64,000 nucleotides of DNA, taken from NCBI RefSeq assembly GCF_963583255.1, contig NC_084812.1, positions 26,553,065 to 26,617,064 on the forward strand. The letters are read 5' to 3'. Below the pieces are notes generated by a model, which was given only the letters and a program-made list of their open reading frames with translations, had not been told where the DNA came from and did no database searches. Shown piece after piece: positions 12,316 through 23,490 of this stretch (the stretch's first letter is position 1; every line of letters starts with the position of its first letter). The position numbers and the translations under genes are program-made. Source of the stretch: Pyrus communis. Lineage: Eukaryota > Streptophyta > Magnoliopsida > Rosales > Rosaceae.

Positions 12316-13191
12316 AAGAAAATATGTAAAAACATAAGTGTACCGAAAATTTTATATCTAACTATATGATATTAAACTAGTGTACCGAAATGTTGGTACC
12401 TAAATATATTATACTAAACTAATGTACCGAAATGCCCATACCTAAACATATTATACTAACCCAGTGTACCAAAATATTTGTACCTAAATATATTGTAATA
12501 AATTAGTAGCAGATAAGAAAATATGAAAAAAACATAAGTGCACCAAAAAAATCTCTACAAAAATATTTTCTTATATAAGATGCTTACCATAATGAGAATT
12601 AAAATTTATAATATTTTCATAAAATCATAAATAAAAAAAGATCATTAAATACATATCGTGGCATTAAATAAAATATAGGAACTAAAATCAATTTTTAATC
12701 TTGTATAAGATATTTTTCTGAATTTCATCTTATTTAGGAATTAAAATTTAGTTTTCTAAAAAAAAAAAATGTGCTTATAGAAAACTGTAATTAACTGCAA
12801 CATGTACATTTTCCTTTGGGAAACCTCCGCAGGCAAAGCCGTTGGTCCGCGTCTCTGTCTCCCCCTCCAACCCCACTGCACATTTTTCTTTCATTCCTCT
12901 TCCTTCCATCTCTTTTACAATTTTTTTTTCGGTCCAACACATTTTTCTAATTACTTCATTTACGCGTAAACAGAAAACGAAAAAAAAAAAAAAAAAAACC
13001 CAAACCAAAACTCTTTGCTAGCTCAGCTCTGCGAGTTTTCACTATTCACACCACATTTCGCCGATTCGATCATCTTCCCCCACTGATCGATCAGTCTACC
13101 TCCCTACAAAAGCACACATTTTGAGCTTTCGTATGAAATTCGAGTTGGGTTTTGTTAAGATTTGAATTTTAGATCAACAGAGAGAATTACG
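12316..13191. other. Intergenic and presumed promoter/leader of the RABA4-like gene
   Basis: The first half holds the remaining minisatellite. From about 12770 the DNA becomes pyrimidine-rich, as expected for a promoter and leader, with an A-rich run at 12980-12998. A 10-codon upstream ORF ([10 protein letters not shown]) lies at 13133-13165, 26 nt before the GTPase ATG. No TATA box can be assigned with confidence. Confidence 0.45.
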
Positions 13192-15245
13192 ATGTCGAAT
13201 TTGGCGAGTAATTTCAATCAGAAGATCGACTACGTGTTTAAGGTGGTGCTGATCGGAGACTCGGCGGTGGGTAAGTCTCAGCTCTTGGCTCGCTTTGCTC
13301 GGAACGAGTTCAGCTTGGAGTCCAAGTCAACCATTGGGGTTGAGTTCCAGACTAAGACCCTCGTGATCGACCACAAAACCATCAAGGCCCAGATTTGGGA
13401 CACTGCCGGCCAAGAAAGGTAATCACTTTTTCATATTTTTGTAAATTCTGGTGCATTGGTGATCGAGTTTTTGTGTTTCTTTGATGTGGGTTTGTTGTTG
13501 CGTTTAATTTATAATGTGGGTTTGTTGTTATTTTCAATCTGTGATGTGCGGTTAGGTAAAATTTTGATTTTATATTTTTGTTTGAGATGCGGATGATGGT
13601 GATCATGATTTTGCTGAATTTAGAAGGGAGCCCTTACTTTGGTAAAAGTATTTAGCCCGAAAGAGAATTGCTTTTAGGCCTCGTTTGGTCTCTAGTATTG
13701 GATTAGAATCCGTAACTCACTATATTCAAGGTATGTTGGAGAAAGAAATGAAAAAATTGTGTCCAACTTGAAGGTAGAAGACGGATTACTCATTAAGGAA
13801 AAACCATTCACCTCTATTTTCAAGATACCTTGAATACAGTAGGATATCCATTCCAATTCAATCCTAGACACCCAACGAGGCCTTGAAGAGAAATCATGAC
13901 CAGAACTCATAATTCATTAGATACTTTTTATGAATGTCAACTAAGTATCGTAAGTAAATTGCTCCCTGTTGTTCAATTATTTGATAACCAGAATCATTCT
14001 TTGATAAATGATCACTATGAGTCAGACTTAATAGAATTTGATCAATCCTTTTATTTGTAGTTAAGGTGGAGAACTGAACCAAGAATTCTCTTTCTTTATC
14101 ATCAATCAAACCACTATTCGAGACCCAGGATTCTATTTTATCATCAATCCAATCACCGTTCATGTTTTTTCTTATCAATGAATGGATCTCTTTACTTGTA
14201 TGACTTAGATGTCTCGTATTTCTCGAAAAAGCGATTCGATTGATTATATAATGTAATACTAGGTTGATGTCATTTAATTAGTGTACATAGATCTTGATTA
14301 GTGGATACTGGTCTATGAGGTGAGACAAAATCCATGACAATGAAGGGATGGTTGCGAAATTTCAGTTGGCTCAAAGCGGAGGATATGTAACAATGTTGAA
14401 TCATGATTTAGTAATTGTCAATTTTAGGATGAGATAAAGGTTTAGATTGAAGTTGAGGTAGAGGAAGAGGAAGAGGCTGATATGGATGCTGTCACAAGGT
14501 TAGAGTGGATGACTGCCAAGGGAAGCCAATCGTTTTGAAACAACATATTAGGCTACGAAGACAAAGCTTCTTCAAATGACTAGCATATAGGATATATTCT
14601 GCTCATTCTTTGCTTATAGGATATTTATACATACATACATACATATATATATATATGTATATACATACATGTATATATTTCAATTAGTTACCCCTAACAT
14701 TTGTGTCTATTGTATAATATTTGCAAGTCCTGTCATTCATATTTTTGCCACAAAGTCCATCTTGTTGTGCTTGTGTGTCTCACACTTCTGGCGATGATCT
14801 CAGATACAGGGCGGTGACAAGTGCATACTATAGAGGTTCGGTGGGGGCAATGCTGGTCTATGACATAACCAAGCCTCAATCATTTGATCATGTAACCAAG
14901 TGGTTAGAGGAATTGAGGGGGCATGCCGACAACAATATTGTTGTGATGCTTGTAGGTAACAAGTCCGACTTGGGGACACTGCGAGCTGTACCTTCTGAGG
15001 ATGCTAAAGAGTTTGCCCAAAGGGAGAAGCTCTTCTTTATGGAGGCATCAGCACTTGAGGCTACTAATGTTGAATCTGCATTCGTTACAGTCCTAACAGA
15101 AATTTATAGAATTGTTGGCAAGAAGTCCCTCATTCCCAATGAGGAAGCAGAGTCTGGGAGTTCCTCACTTCTCAAGGGAACAAAACTTGTCGTTCCTGGA
15201 CAAGAGCCCGAGCCTCAAGCAAGTAGCTGTTGCTGGTCTTCATAG
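13192..15245 (+). CDS. RABA4-type (Rab11-like) small GTPase
   Basis: Two exons, 13192-13418 and 14804-15245, joined in phase 2 within the Arg of the GQER switch II motif; this split is usual for plant RABA genes. Product 222 residues. Visible motifs: G1 GDSAVGKS (22-29), TIGVEF effector loop, G3 DTAGQE (70-75), G4 NKSD (128-131), G5 ASAL (157-160; TSAL or SSAL is commoner), and a C-terminal CC pair in CCWSS for geranylgeranylation. The N-terminus [20 protein letters not shown] resembles RABA4d as I remember it. Such proteins act on trans-Golgi/secretory vesicles, notably in tip growth. The 1385-bp intron carries a MITE and a plastid DNA insertion. The family is certain; the RABA4 subclass is likely. 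Confidence 0.93.
13677..13882. mobile_element. Foldback MITE in the RABA4 intron
   Basis: The 206-bp segment begins GGCCTCGTTTGGTCTCTAG and ends CTAGACACCCAACGAGGCC. The two arms pair over about 55 bases (to TATTCAAGGTAT), with mismatches. It has no coding content. Its position, 20 bp from the plastid insertion, is notable. No target duplication could be identified. Confidence 0.75.
13900..14255 (-). other. Nuclear plastid DNA insertion (NUPT): internal piece of ycf2
   Basis: The minus strand from about 14250 to 13903 reads as one open frame matching the middle of the plastid Ycf2 protein as I recall it: [62 protein letters not shown], and [19 protein letters not shown]. It lies antisense within the RABA4 intron. 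Both edges end abruptly in unrelated sequence. The reading frame is still intact with few substitutions, so the transfer may be recent. It has no start or expression signal and is not a gene here. Confidence 0.9.
14632..14680. repeat. ATAC/AT microsatellite
   Basis: Tandem ATAC units run into an AT repeat and back into ATAC-type units, near the 3' end of the RABA4 intron. A likely length-polymorphic marker. Confidence 0.8.
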
Positions 15246-18200
15246 AATTGTGGCCTTTTCCTCCTGCAACGTGGATTTCTGCTGTTTATACTTCCAGTAA
15301 TAATTTTAACCCTCTTTCTTTAATTAGTTTGCATTTCTACTTTCATGTTTGTCATTTATTGACATGGTTACATACTTCCATCGTTTCAGGAGACGAATGT
15401 TATACAGCTCGTGGTAGAGTGGGCGAATAGGTTTACCCTCTTGTAAAAAGCAGTTGGCCGACGGACTGCACAGAAATCTCAGACTCAAAACATACCAGTA
15501 ATATGATACAATTGACACATGTACTTGCCTGTAGTATGTTCATACATTTTTTTTCTACTGATTTTTACCAGCATTTGGTGGCTGGAATAGTGAAGGTTCC
15601 TTTCAATTACACTGAAGAACACTCACCTACACACGTGAAACTAGACGGAGAGCAGTGTGGCGTGTGAGAAAATGAGCTTGAGTTTGGTTGTGGAACAATG
15701 CTGCACTTCAGTACTTTTTTGAGGTTTATTTTTTATAAACGTAGCTTTTTCTATATCACGAGATGATGGATTTGAACTTGAGATCTCTTACAATATTAGA
15801 AAGAGGTTAGACTGAGTGCTAGTTGATCTATAAACTTACTCAAAGGTCTGCTTTATCGAATGCTATATATGAGTCAAGATATTGCACAAACTCGGAAAAT
15901 ATATGACTGCTTTATAGAACGAATGAATTCATTTGTTGCACCAGGTTATTTGAGGGGTTAGTACTCGCTTTATAATGTATTTCAATGATCTAACCCCCTA
16001 TCCTTTAGGTCGTCTTTTAAAATCATCTCTACCTTAAATCACCCAAATTCAGAACTATATGAACGTTTGATTAAATGATAGTCCTTTTAGTGTTTCTTTA
16101 AACAACTATATTAGGAAGTCACAATGGTTTTGAATTTGTATAATTTTTCTGCAAAGATGCAATTGTCATGTGTAGTCTACCTAATCAAAATGGATGAAAA
16201 ATTGGATAAATTTTTTTAAAAATCTAGCATCAAGGGGAAATTGGCTATTTATAAAAGTTCAGGGGATAAACGGTTAAAATTAAAATTCAAGGGGGTAATC
16301 AGCTAATTAGGAAAGTTAAGGGAAAAGTTGGCAGCTCTATACAAGTTGGGGAGGCCAATTGACAAATATGTATGTTGCAAAAGAAGAAGAGAGATATCAG
16401 TGAGCTATACTAAGGCTAGAGAGGAGATAAAAATAGTAAGAGTTACCTTTATACTCATATGATTTTAGATAATGAAAGAAATTACTATTGCCGTCCGAGG
16501 ACATAGACATATTTACCGAACCTCATAAATATTGTGTCATATTTACTTTATATTTTGTTGTACTCATATCGTCGATTTCACAACACATTATCAGCATGAC
16601 AAAAACTCTCGTGTCACTAGAAAGCAATCTGCTCTCCATCGCGTGCAAGAATGTGATCAGCTCGCCCCGCGTGGCCTGGTGCATCATGTCGTCGAGTAGA
16701 AGGAAGGAAAGATGAAGGTAATATAGAAGATCCAAGAATCAATAGGAGGAGCTGTGACCCTACTGGTGTATGGGAAAAGACTAGAGTTTTGGGGTGGTGC
16801 GCTTTTAGTTTCACCATGGGCAAAAGCAAAAAAGAAAGAAAGAGACAATCGGACATGAGAAATACTGAAAGACTCAAAATGAGACTCTTTATGAACTCTT
16901 CGCAACTTCATATGATGTTGCGGAAAGTCCATAAAGATCCCACTTTTGAGAGTCTCTTAGAAACAAGAAAGAAAGAAAGAGACACAATTGGACATGAGAA
17001 ATACTAAGGAAACTCTCTCCAAATAAGACTCTTCATGAACTCTCCACAACCTCATATGATGCGGCAGAAAGTCTATAAAGATTTCACTTACGAAAGAGTC
17101 TCACTTTTAATCATCTGTATTAATGTAATTGGTGCGGTATAATCGTTCATTTTATACTAATATATTATAAAACGAATGGTGCATATTAACACCCTCAACC
17201 TTTCTATGTTTATATATATGTGTGTGTGTGTGAATGGCACGACATTGTTGCCCTTATCATAACATTCATTATCCTTAAGTTTTAATATTAATGTGAACAG
17301 TGCTGAATTAAAGCTCCGTCACAATCTTTACTTAGTTAAAGCAATGATTAAAGTTCTTTGACTCCCGTCATATAAAAAGATGAGTCCTGAAGTTCCTTTC
17401 ATGCTATATTTGGAAAACCTATGCTACTAATAGCATCACATTGAATAAATGATCGCCTCTTCTATAGAGAAGTAAAAATTGGCCTGCAGGCTGCAGTAGC
17501 AAACTGAAAACATAAATTTTTGCTTTGCATAATCACTTTTCTTTGTTAGAGCATTATATTTCTCGTTTCATCGTTAACCCAACACTCATATCATCAACAA
17601 ATTAATGATGTTTGAACAGGAATCATCGATCACCTGTTCTAGAGACTAGAGTTTGACAGACGATGATTATGTTTACGCGTGCTTTTAATCGGAGTAGCAG
17701 AGAAGAGTCACCTCATCAAAATTGGCCTGGCAATGCTGCCACCAACACTAGCCTATATCCTTGGGGATAAATCTTGATTCATCCTCTAAACCGTCTTTAT
17801 ACAAAAACATGCCTGCTAAGAAACGAATACCAAGTATCAATTTTACAGAAATCTTAACCTTATATGACTGAAATGAACTCAAGGATTCACTAAAAAAGAA
17901 GAAGAGACAGAGATAAATTGGAGCAGACTAACCCAAACCCATAAACCCTCTGTCTAAAGTGCAGGGGACTCACGGAAAATCGCAATTAAGGGTTTATGGT
18001 AAAAGCACAAATTTTAGAACATGTTACTATTGTGTAGTTAACATCAGGCACAAGGGCTGAAGTGAAACTGGTACATTTTAAATGTTGGCAGAAGGAGTGA
18101 AATCGTGGAAAGACAGCAAGTTACACTTCCAAAAGTTAATTCTGGCGAAATTTTTCTCGTTTCATACAACCACAAAAAACAAAGAGCAAAGTCAATTCGC

Positions 18201-18329
18201 CTTTTATCTTAAAATAAAATCAAGCTTGATGCTCACTATTCCAGCCCAGATTAGTGTAAGGGGCAACAGTCAGAAAACGTAAACTTAATTAAAAGATAAA
18301 GCATTTCAACCACAAGAAAGATACATACT
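15246..18329. other. Intergenic region between RABA4-like and FTSHI4-like genes
   Basis: The 3'UTR of the GTPase gene fills roughly the first 300 bp. I see no conserved coding sequence in the rest. A tandem duplication occurs at 16832-17100 and a short TG microsatellite near 17212-17232. Confidence 0.55.
16832..17100 (+). repeat. 134-bp imperfect tandem duplication
   Basis: Two adjacent copies each start with GAAAGAAAGAGACA, then GGACATGAGAAATACT, a TTCATGAACTCT-like word, CATATGATG and AAAGTC.ATAAAGAT. The second copy starts near 16965. Short open frames across it are unlike any protein I know and are not called as genes. Confidence 0.7.
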
Positions 18330-21300
18330 TCAGAAGAAATGGCTGGCCATTAAAAGTTGTGGCTTCTCTTTGTCTTCTTCAACCTCAGCCGAAGCTTCAG
18401 CTTTAATTTCTTCAACCCTTTTATCCCATATGCTATCTATTAGCTTCCAAGTTTCATCATTGACCTTTTGGGTCTGCAAAAAGAATCAAACAGTCAACTA
18501 ACATGATAACAAAATGTTGCTAGGCAAAAACCCCAGTAAGCATAAATCTTCAGATACCTCCATAGGGCGGGGTGCACCAAAGGTTGAATATCCAGCATTC
18601 CCAGGTGAAAATGTAACTCTCCCAGGAAGTGTAATCCCATGAATTCCCCACCTCCCCGCATAAATTAGGGCACCATATTCATCAACCGGGTTCACTTCAG
18701 GCTGATAAATGAGCAAGAACAAATGCTTCAAATACTCATATCATATGGACTAACATGTAAACTTTCTCACCCTTGTAGATTCCAAGCATAGAAGAGTTGA
18801 ATAAATGTTGGCATATGGATCAGACATTTACATAAATTAGATTGAGAACAATTTGTATATATCTTGGGTCAGCAAGGAGTGTTCAAAAGATCACATAAGG
18901 GTTAACTCGCATTTAATCTAGATCACTAAATGATAGCATTTAGTGGTTAATTTGTCAGCTGCATTTGAATAAAATATAAACTACCGATGAATGAGACAGA
19001 CATGGATAGCACCTATGAGATAAAAAAAAAAGCTTACAAATGCCTCACTCTAATTCAAAATAATTAGTTCCAGAATTATCTCGGTAGAAATTAAACATTT
19101 ATTCTATCAGAAGAAGAAGTACATCCAAACACAGCAGTTCAAAACAATCACTGTCCATAAAAAAGTTCAAGAATTACCTGTGGTACTCGAGGAGACCGTT
19201 TATATATGTCCCAAATTTCTTCAGCTTTAATCTCTCCATGGTCAAGTAAAATATCTGCATGACATGAAAGCTTTCAGCCAACCAAATAGTATAATTACAG
19301 TTTGACTAGAGTGATACTACCAACCTCATATTATGTATATAGAAGCTCAAACTCTCACACAAAACAGAACGTAACCAAAAAAGATTAATAACCTGTAATT
19401 GTCTCTACAGTTGAATGGTACTCCCTTAGTACAGATAAACACTTGTCCTCAGCATAACGCATATATTCATCTCGAAGTGCTTCAAGCTTGGCTGCAAGCT
19501 GTTTAAATTCACAAATTACTGATACTATTTGGGTCCTCAAAGTTTTTTTCTTCTTCTGAAAATTATAAATGTAACTCAAATCGAGTATGCATACATTTGG
19601 CACAAGATCATTTTGATTTCGGTAGTATGCTTTCCCATATGCTGTCATTCCTGTCTGCAGAATCAGAAATTCTGCAAGCCTTGAAGCCTCCAATGTGGCC
19701 TTTGCAGAGATCCAACACAAGTTGTCAACCCCAAACATCTCCTCCTCAATAACTCTAGCTACAAATTGGAGCAAATCAGTAAGCCATAACACTTCTTTTC
19801 TGCTTGCTTAGGATTAGATTTACCAAGAAAACGAAAAAAATAAACAAATAGATGCAGAAGAAATTCAACTAGGTGCTTAAATTCAACTGTATGTACTAGT
19901 TTGATTTTATATCAATAACTTGTCACTTCCCCTAACCACAGTCCTAAAATCTTAGCAGCAACTTCAAGTAGTTCGAATGTTTTTTATAAAAATTTGAAGA
20001 AATATGAGTAAAGTATCAAAGATCCTTAGGATTGCAGTAATTTGAGAGAAGGCAGAGGGATGGAGAATAATAAAGAAGAATAGAGAGAGGGTAGAAGAAA
20101 TACGATGGCACCAGGCATTAAACAAACATTTTCATCCAATCCAATCTGATCTGTTTACAACAAATTGTGTTGATTAGGTCATCTCCAATTGGTTCCCTAA
20201 ATGAACTCCTGAGTCCAAACTTAGAAAGAAATTAGAACATTTCAACTCCAACCATGCTCTCTAGTTAGGGACTCCCTAAACTAGTGAGCATGGTTGGAGC
20301 CACCAGTATCCCATTTCTCTCTCTTCAGATTAAGGAGCCCATTTCTCTCTAAATCATGGGATTCCAAAGAAGGTAAACTTCTAACCCAAGCTATAGCTGC
20401 TGCATCATAATCTCGATATTATGATGATTAGTGCAACTTAGAGACCACCATGCATATCTAGGTGTTAGGAACATTCATTGAGTTACATGTTTTCAATGTG
20501 TTAAAATCTGAACTTGCAACCAAAAGGGAACTTGCTTACAAGATAAATCTCTAGGACTTACGAGCACATGCACGCACTATAGAGTTTATAAAATCTGATT
20601 TTCTTGAGAAGACCTTCCCCGGTATTTCAGTGTAGCGCATATTTGGCTGACTACGAATGGATTTTATATCTGTCTGAAGAAGATATAATGCAATGAAATT
20701 AGCATGTTTCTACACAGGAAAATACATGTCACACCGATTGAAACAAAGTCAAACTACTCGCCTCAGCGAAAGGCCGGTATGGATCAGGAAAGTAGCACGC
20801 AAGGACAGCAACAGCTGCTTCTCGATATGCCAATCTAAGTTTCAGTTCCTCTGGAATTTCAGAACTATCTTCCTGACCTGTTTCAAACGTGCCCTTTTGC
20901 TGCAAATTGATAAACAAAAAGATGAACATGTTAGGCAGTAAGCCAGTCTATGTAATTCGTGAAGCTATGTTGTTAGCGGAGCAGGGACGCAGGGAAGCAT
21001 ATTCTCGCCCAGCAAGAAAGAGCTGGATGGGGAAAAGGTCCACTAACCCGTTTCAAAGCCTCTAGAAGCTCTTCCCGTCCGATGTAATCTAAGTCCTTCC
21101 TTGCAGTCAAAATTCCAGCTTCATTCCTGTCAGGTGATTGGAAAAACATAAGCATCACTCTGTCACTATTGAATTGAAACTTTTAGATACTGATTAGGCA
21201 ATAAATTACAGTATGTTCTGCAACTCTGCACCGGTAAAATCCTCAGTAAGCTCAGCAATTTCATTAAGGAGAACCTCCTTCTCCTCTTCAGAACGGAAAA

Positions 21301-23449
21301 ATTTATTTCTAGCGTGCACCTATTGGCACAAAAGTAGATGTTATGCAAGGATTAGTAAAAATTCAGAAGCTAGAGTTTCATATCCTAGAAGCAATGACAA
21401 AATCACCTTCAGTATGGCTAGTCTACCATCCTTTGACGGCAAACCAACTCTAATAATCTTGTCAAAGCGGCCCTTTCTCAATAGAGCAGGATCAAGGATA
21501 TCCAGTCTATTTGTTGCACCTATGACTAACACCTGAAGAGGGAAAATCAGCCGCCAAGATACAAAATCTCCCTTTCAATTGAAGAAGAAAATGCATACCT
21601 GTGAAGTAGAAACTTTAAATCCATCCATCTCTGTCAGTATCTGAAGCAGACCTTGTTCCCTTTCTGCACCACCCTTCAGAAGACAATTGAAGAGACCAAA
21701 ATTACTGATGTGAATATAATAATGAAACCAACTATATGATCTTAAGACAAAAAGGCACCAGTTAACAAATTCCTCAACTTCCTATAGATAAATGTGTATA
21801 TGTGCTTATTTGGAAGTGCGTGTGCCTATTTAGTTGGCACCAAATGCAGATTCATTTCAGTAAAACCATCACACACTCTTGGATAATCATATCAGCAACT
21901 GCAACTTCAAAATGTGGCATCCATGAAACTTTAGCAAAATAGGAAGGGCAATGCTTGTTTAATGAAATTCGTTCAAATGGGTAAGGAAACTTTTCTCCGA
22001 GAACTGCTACAATTATAAGAATACCAACCCTTTTATAATCAGTACACTCCATATTTTCTCACACCATGTTTTGCATGTCGATTCATATCCTTGTAAGTTT
22101 TGCATGTCAATTCATATCCGTATAAGCAACAAAATATATTATTCAAATAGAAATGATAGCTTTAGTTCTTTACAAGTTTTGCACTGCTCACATAATTAGA
22201 CATATAGTACATCAATCTCTATTATACCTGTAGCAATTTTAGAGTTCCTTTTTAGAAAAAATATTATTTGAAAATATCAAAAAACACAGTACAAGGCAAA
22301 GTGAATGAGAGGTCCATCCCAAAAACAGTGCAACTTTCACTGAAAACAAAACAATATCATATTACACTTCTAACATCGCAAGATAAAAAACTCTAAAAAC
22401 TACCTTACATCAGCTCCCCAATCAAATAAAATTAAAGAAAAGGAGAGATTCCTAAAGGCTGGAGACAGAGAACTTTGAAAGGGAATTTAAATGTCCAGTC
22501 CGTAGAGTTATCAGTGAATCAATGTCATCATGTATACGGTACAGTGATACAGAATGGTAGCATTATTATCTGTATAACATGAGAAAACCAAATGTAATGA
22601 GAACAAAACATGAATGAACATACAGCCCAACACAAGCATTTGCAAAGCCTTGTCTATCTTTCGAGCCTAATGCAGCAGGACCACACAAATAAAAGTTAGA
22701 AACAAAGCAAGTGCCAACCATCAATTCAACTACCCTTCTTTTCTTTATGAAGGTGTAGGAAATAGAGGAACATAAGAATAATGAGAGAGAGAGTCTATTA
22801 ACTTACCCCACCAATATCAGGTCCACCACGTTTGCTACCAATGGCATCTATCTCATCAATAAATATAATGGATGGAGCGAAGTTTCTGGAACTAGCAAAT
22901 AGATCCTTCACACGTGACGCTGCAACACCTACAAACATCTGGAGAAAATTTAAATAAGAACATTTGGATGAAGCAACATAGTATTGATTGTTCTGTGTGG
23001 AAGAAATTAGGCTTTTTAGCCAAAATGGTCATTGAGATTGGCATAACTCCTCACTTTGGTCCCTGAGATTTAAAATCGATAGTAAGTGGTCCCTAAGTTT
23101 GTCCACCGTCAATCATTTTGGTCTTTTCGTGAAAAAACTCCATTAAATAAGAATCAAAATGATAAAAACATCTCAATTTTTGTCAAATCGTTTTGGCCCA
23201 TTGCTTATTAAATTGAGAGTATTTTTGTCATTTTGGTCCTTATTTAACAGAGATTTTTTTACGGAAGAACCACAATGATTGATGGTGGACAAATTTAGGG
23301 ACCACTTCTATCGATTTGAAATTTCAAGGACCAAAGTGAGGAGTTATGCCAATCTCATGGACTATTTTAGCTAAAAAGCTAGAAAATTAATACAGACAAT
23401 AAACAATTCTATGTCTATCATAAGACCTTACAATATAGTAAATCATCTA

Positions 23450-23490
<41 letters not shown>

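Larger units (their letters stand above)
11089..12545. repeat. 42-bp minisatellite interrupted by a MULE
   Basis: A 42-bp unit with the form AAACTAGTGTACC...GTACCTAAATATATT occurs at 11089 and 11131 on the left of the MULE, and at 12374, 12416, 12458 and 12500 on the right, with exact 42-bp spacing within each group. One more diverged unit is near 9733. The unit at 12500 carries the same downstream flank as the MULE insertion point, so it serves as an unoccupied copy of the target. Confidence 0.8.

Noticed and set aside
13894..14178. The ycf2-like frame as a protein-coding gene
   Set aside because: Internal piece of a plastid gene without start, inside an intron and antisense.
14632..14680. 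AT-rich tract as a replication origin or scaffold attachment site
   Set aside because: Ordinary ATAC/AT microsatellite; no other supporting feature.
16789..17007. Lysine/arginine-rich ORF
   Set aside because: It spans a non-coding tandem duplication; the reading frame is not kept in the second copy.
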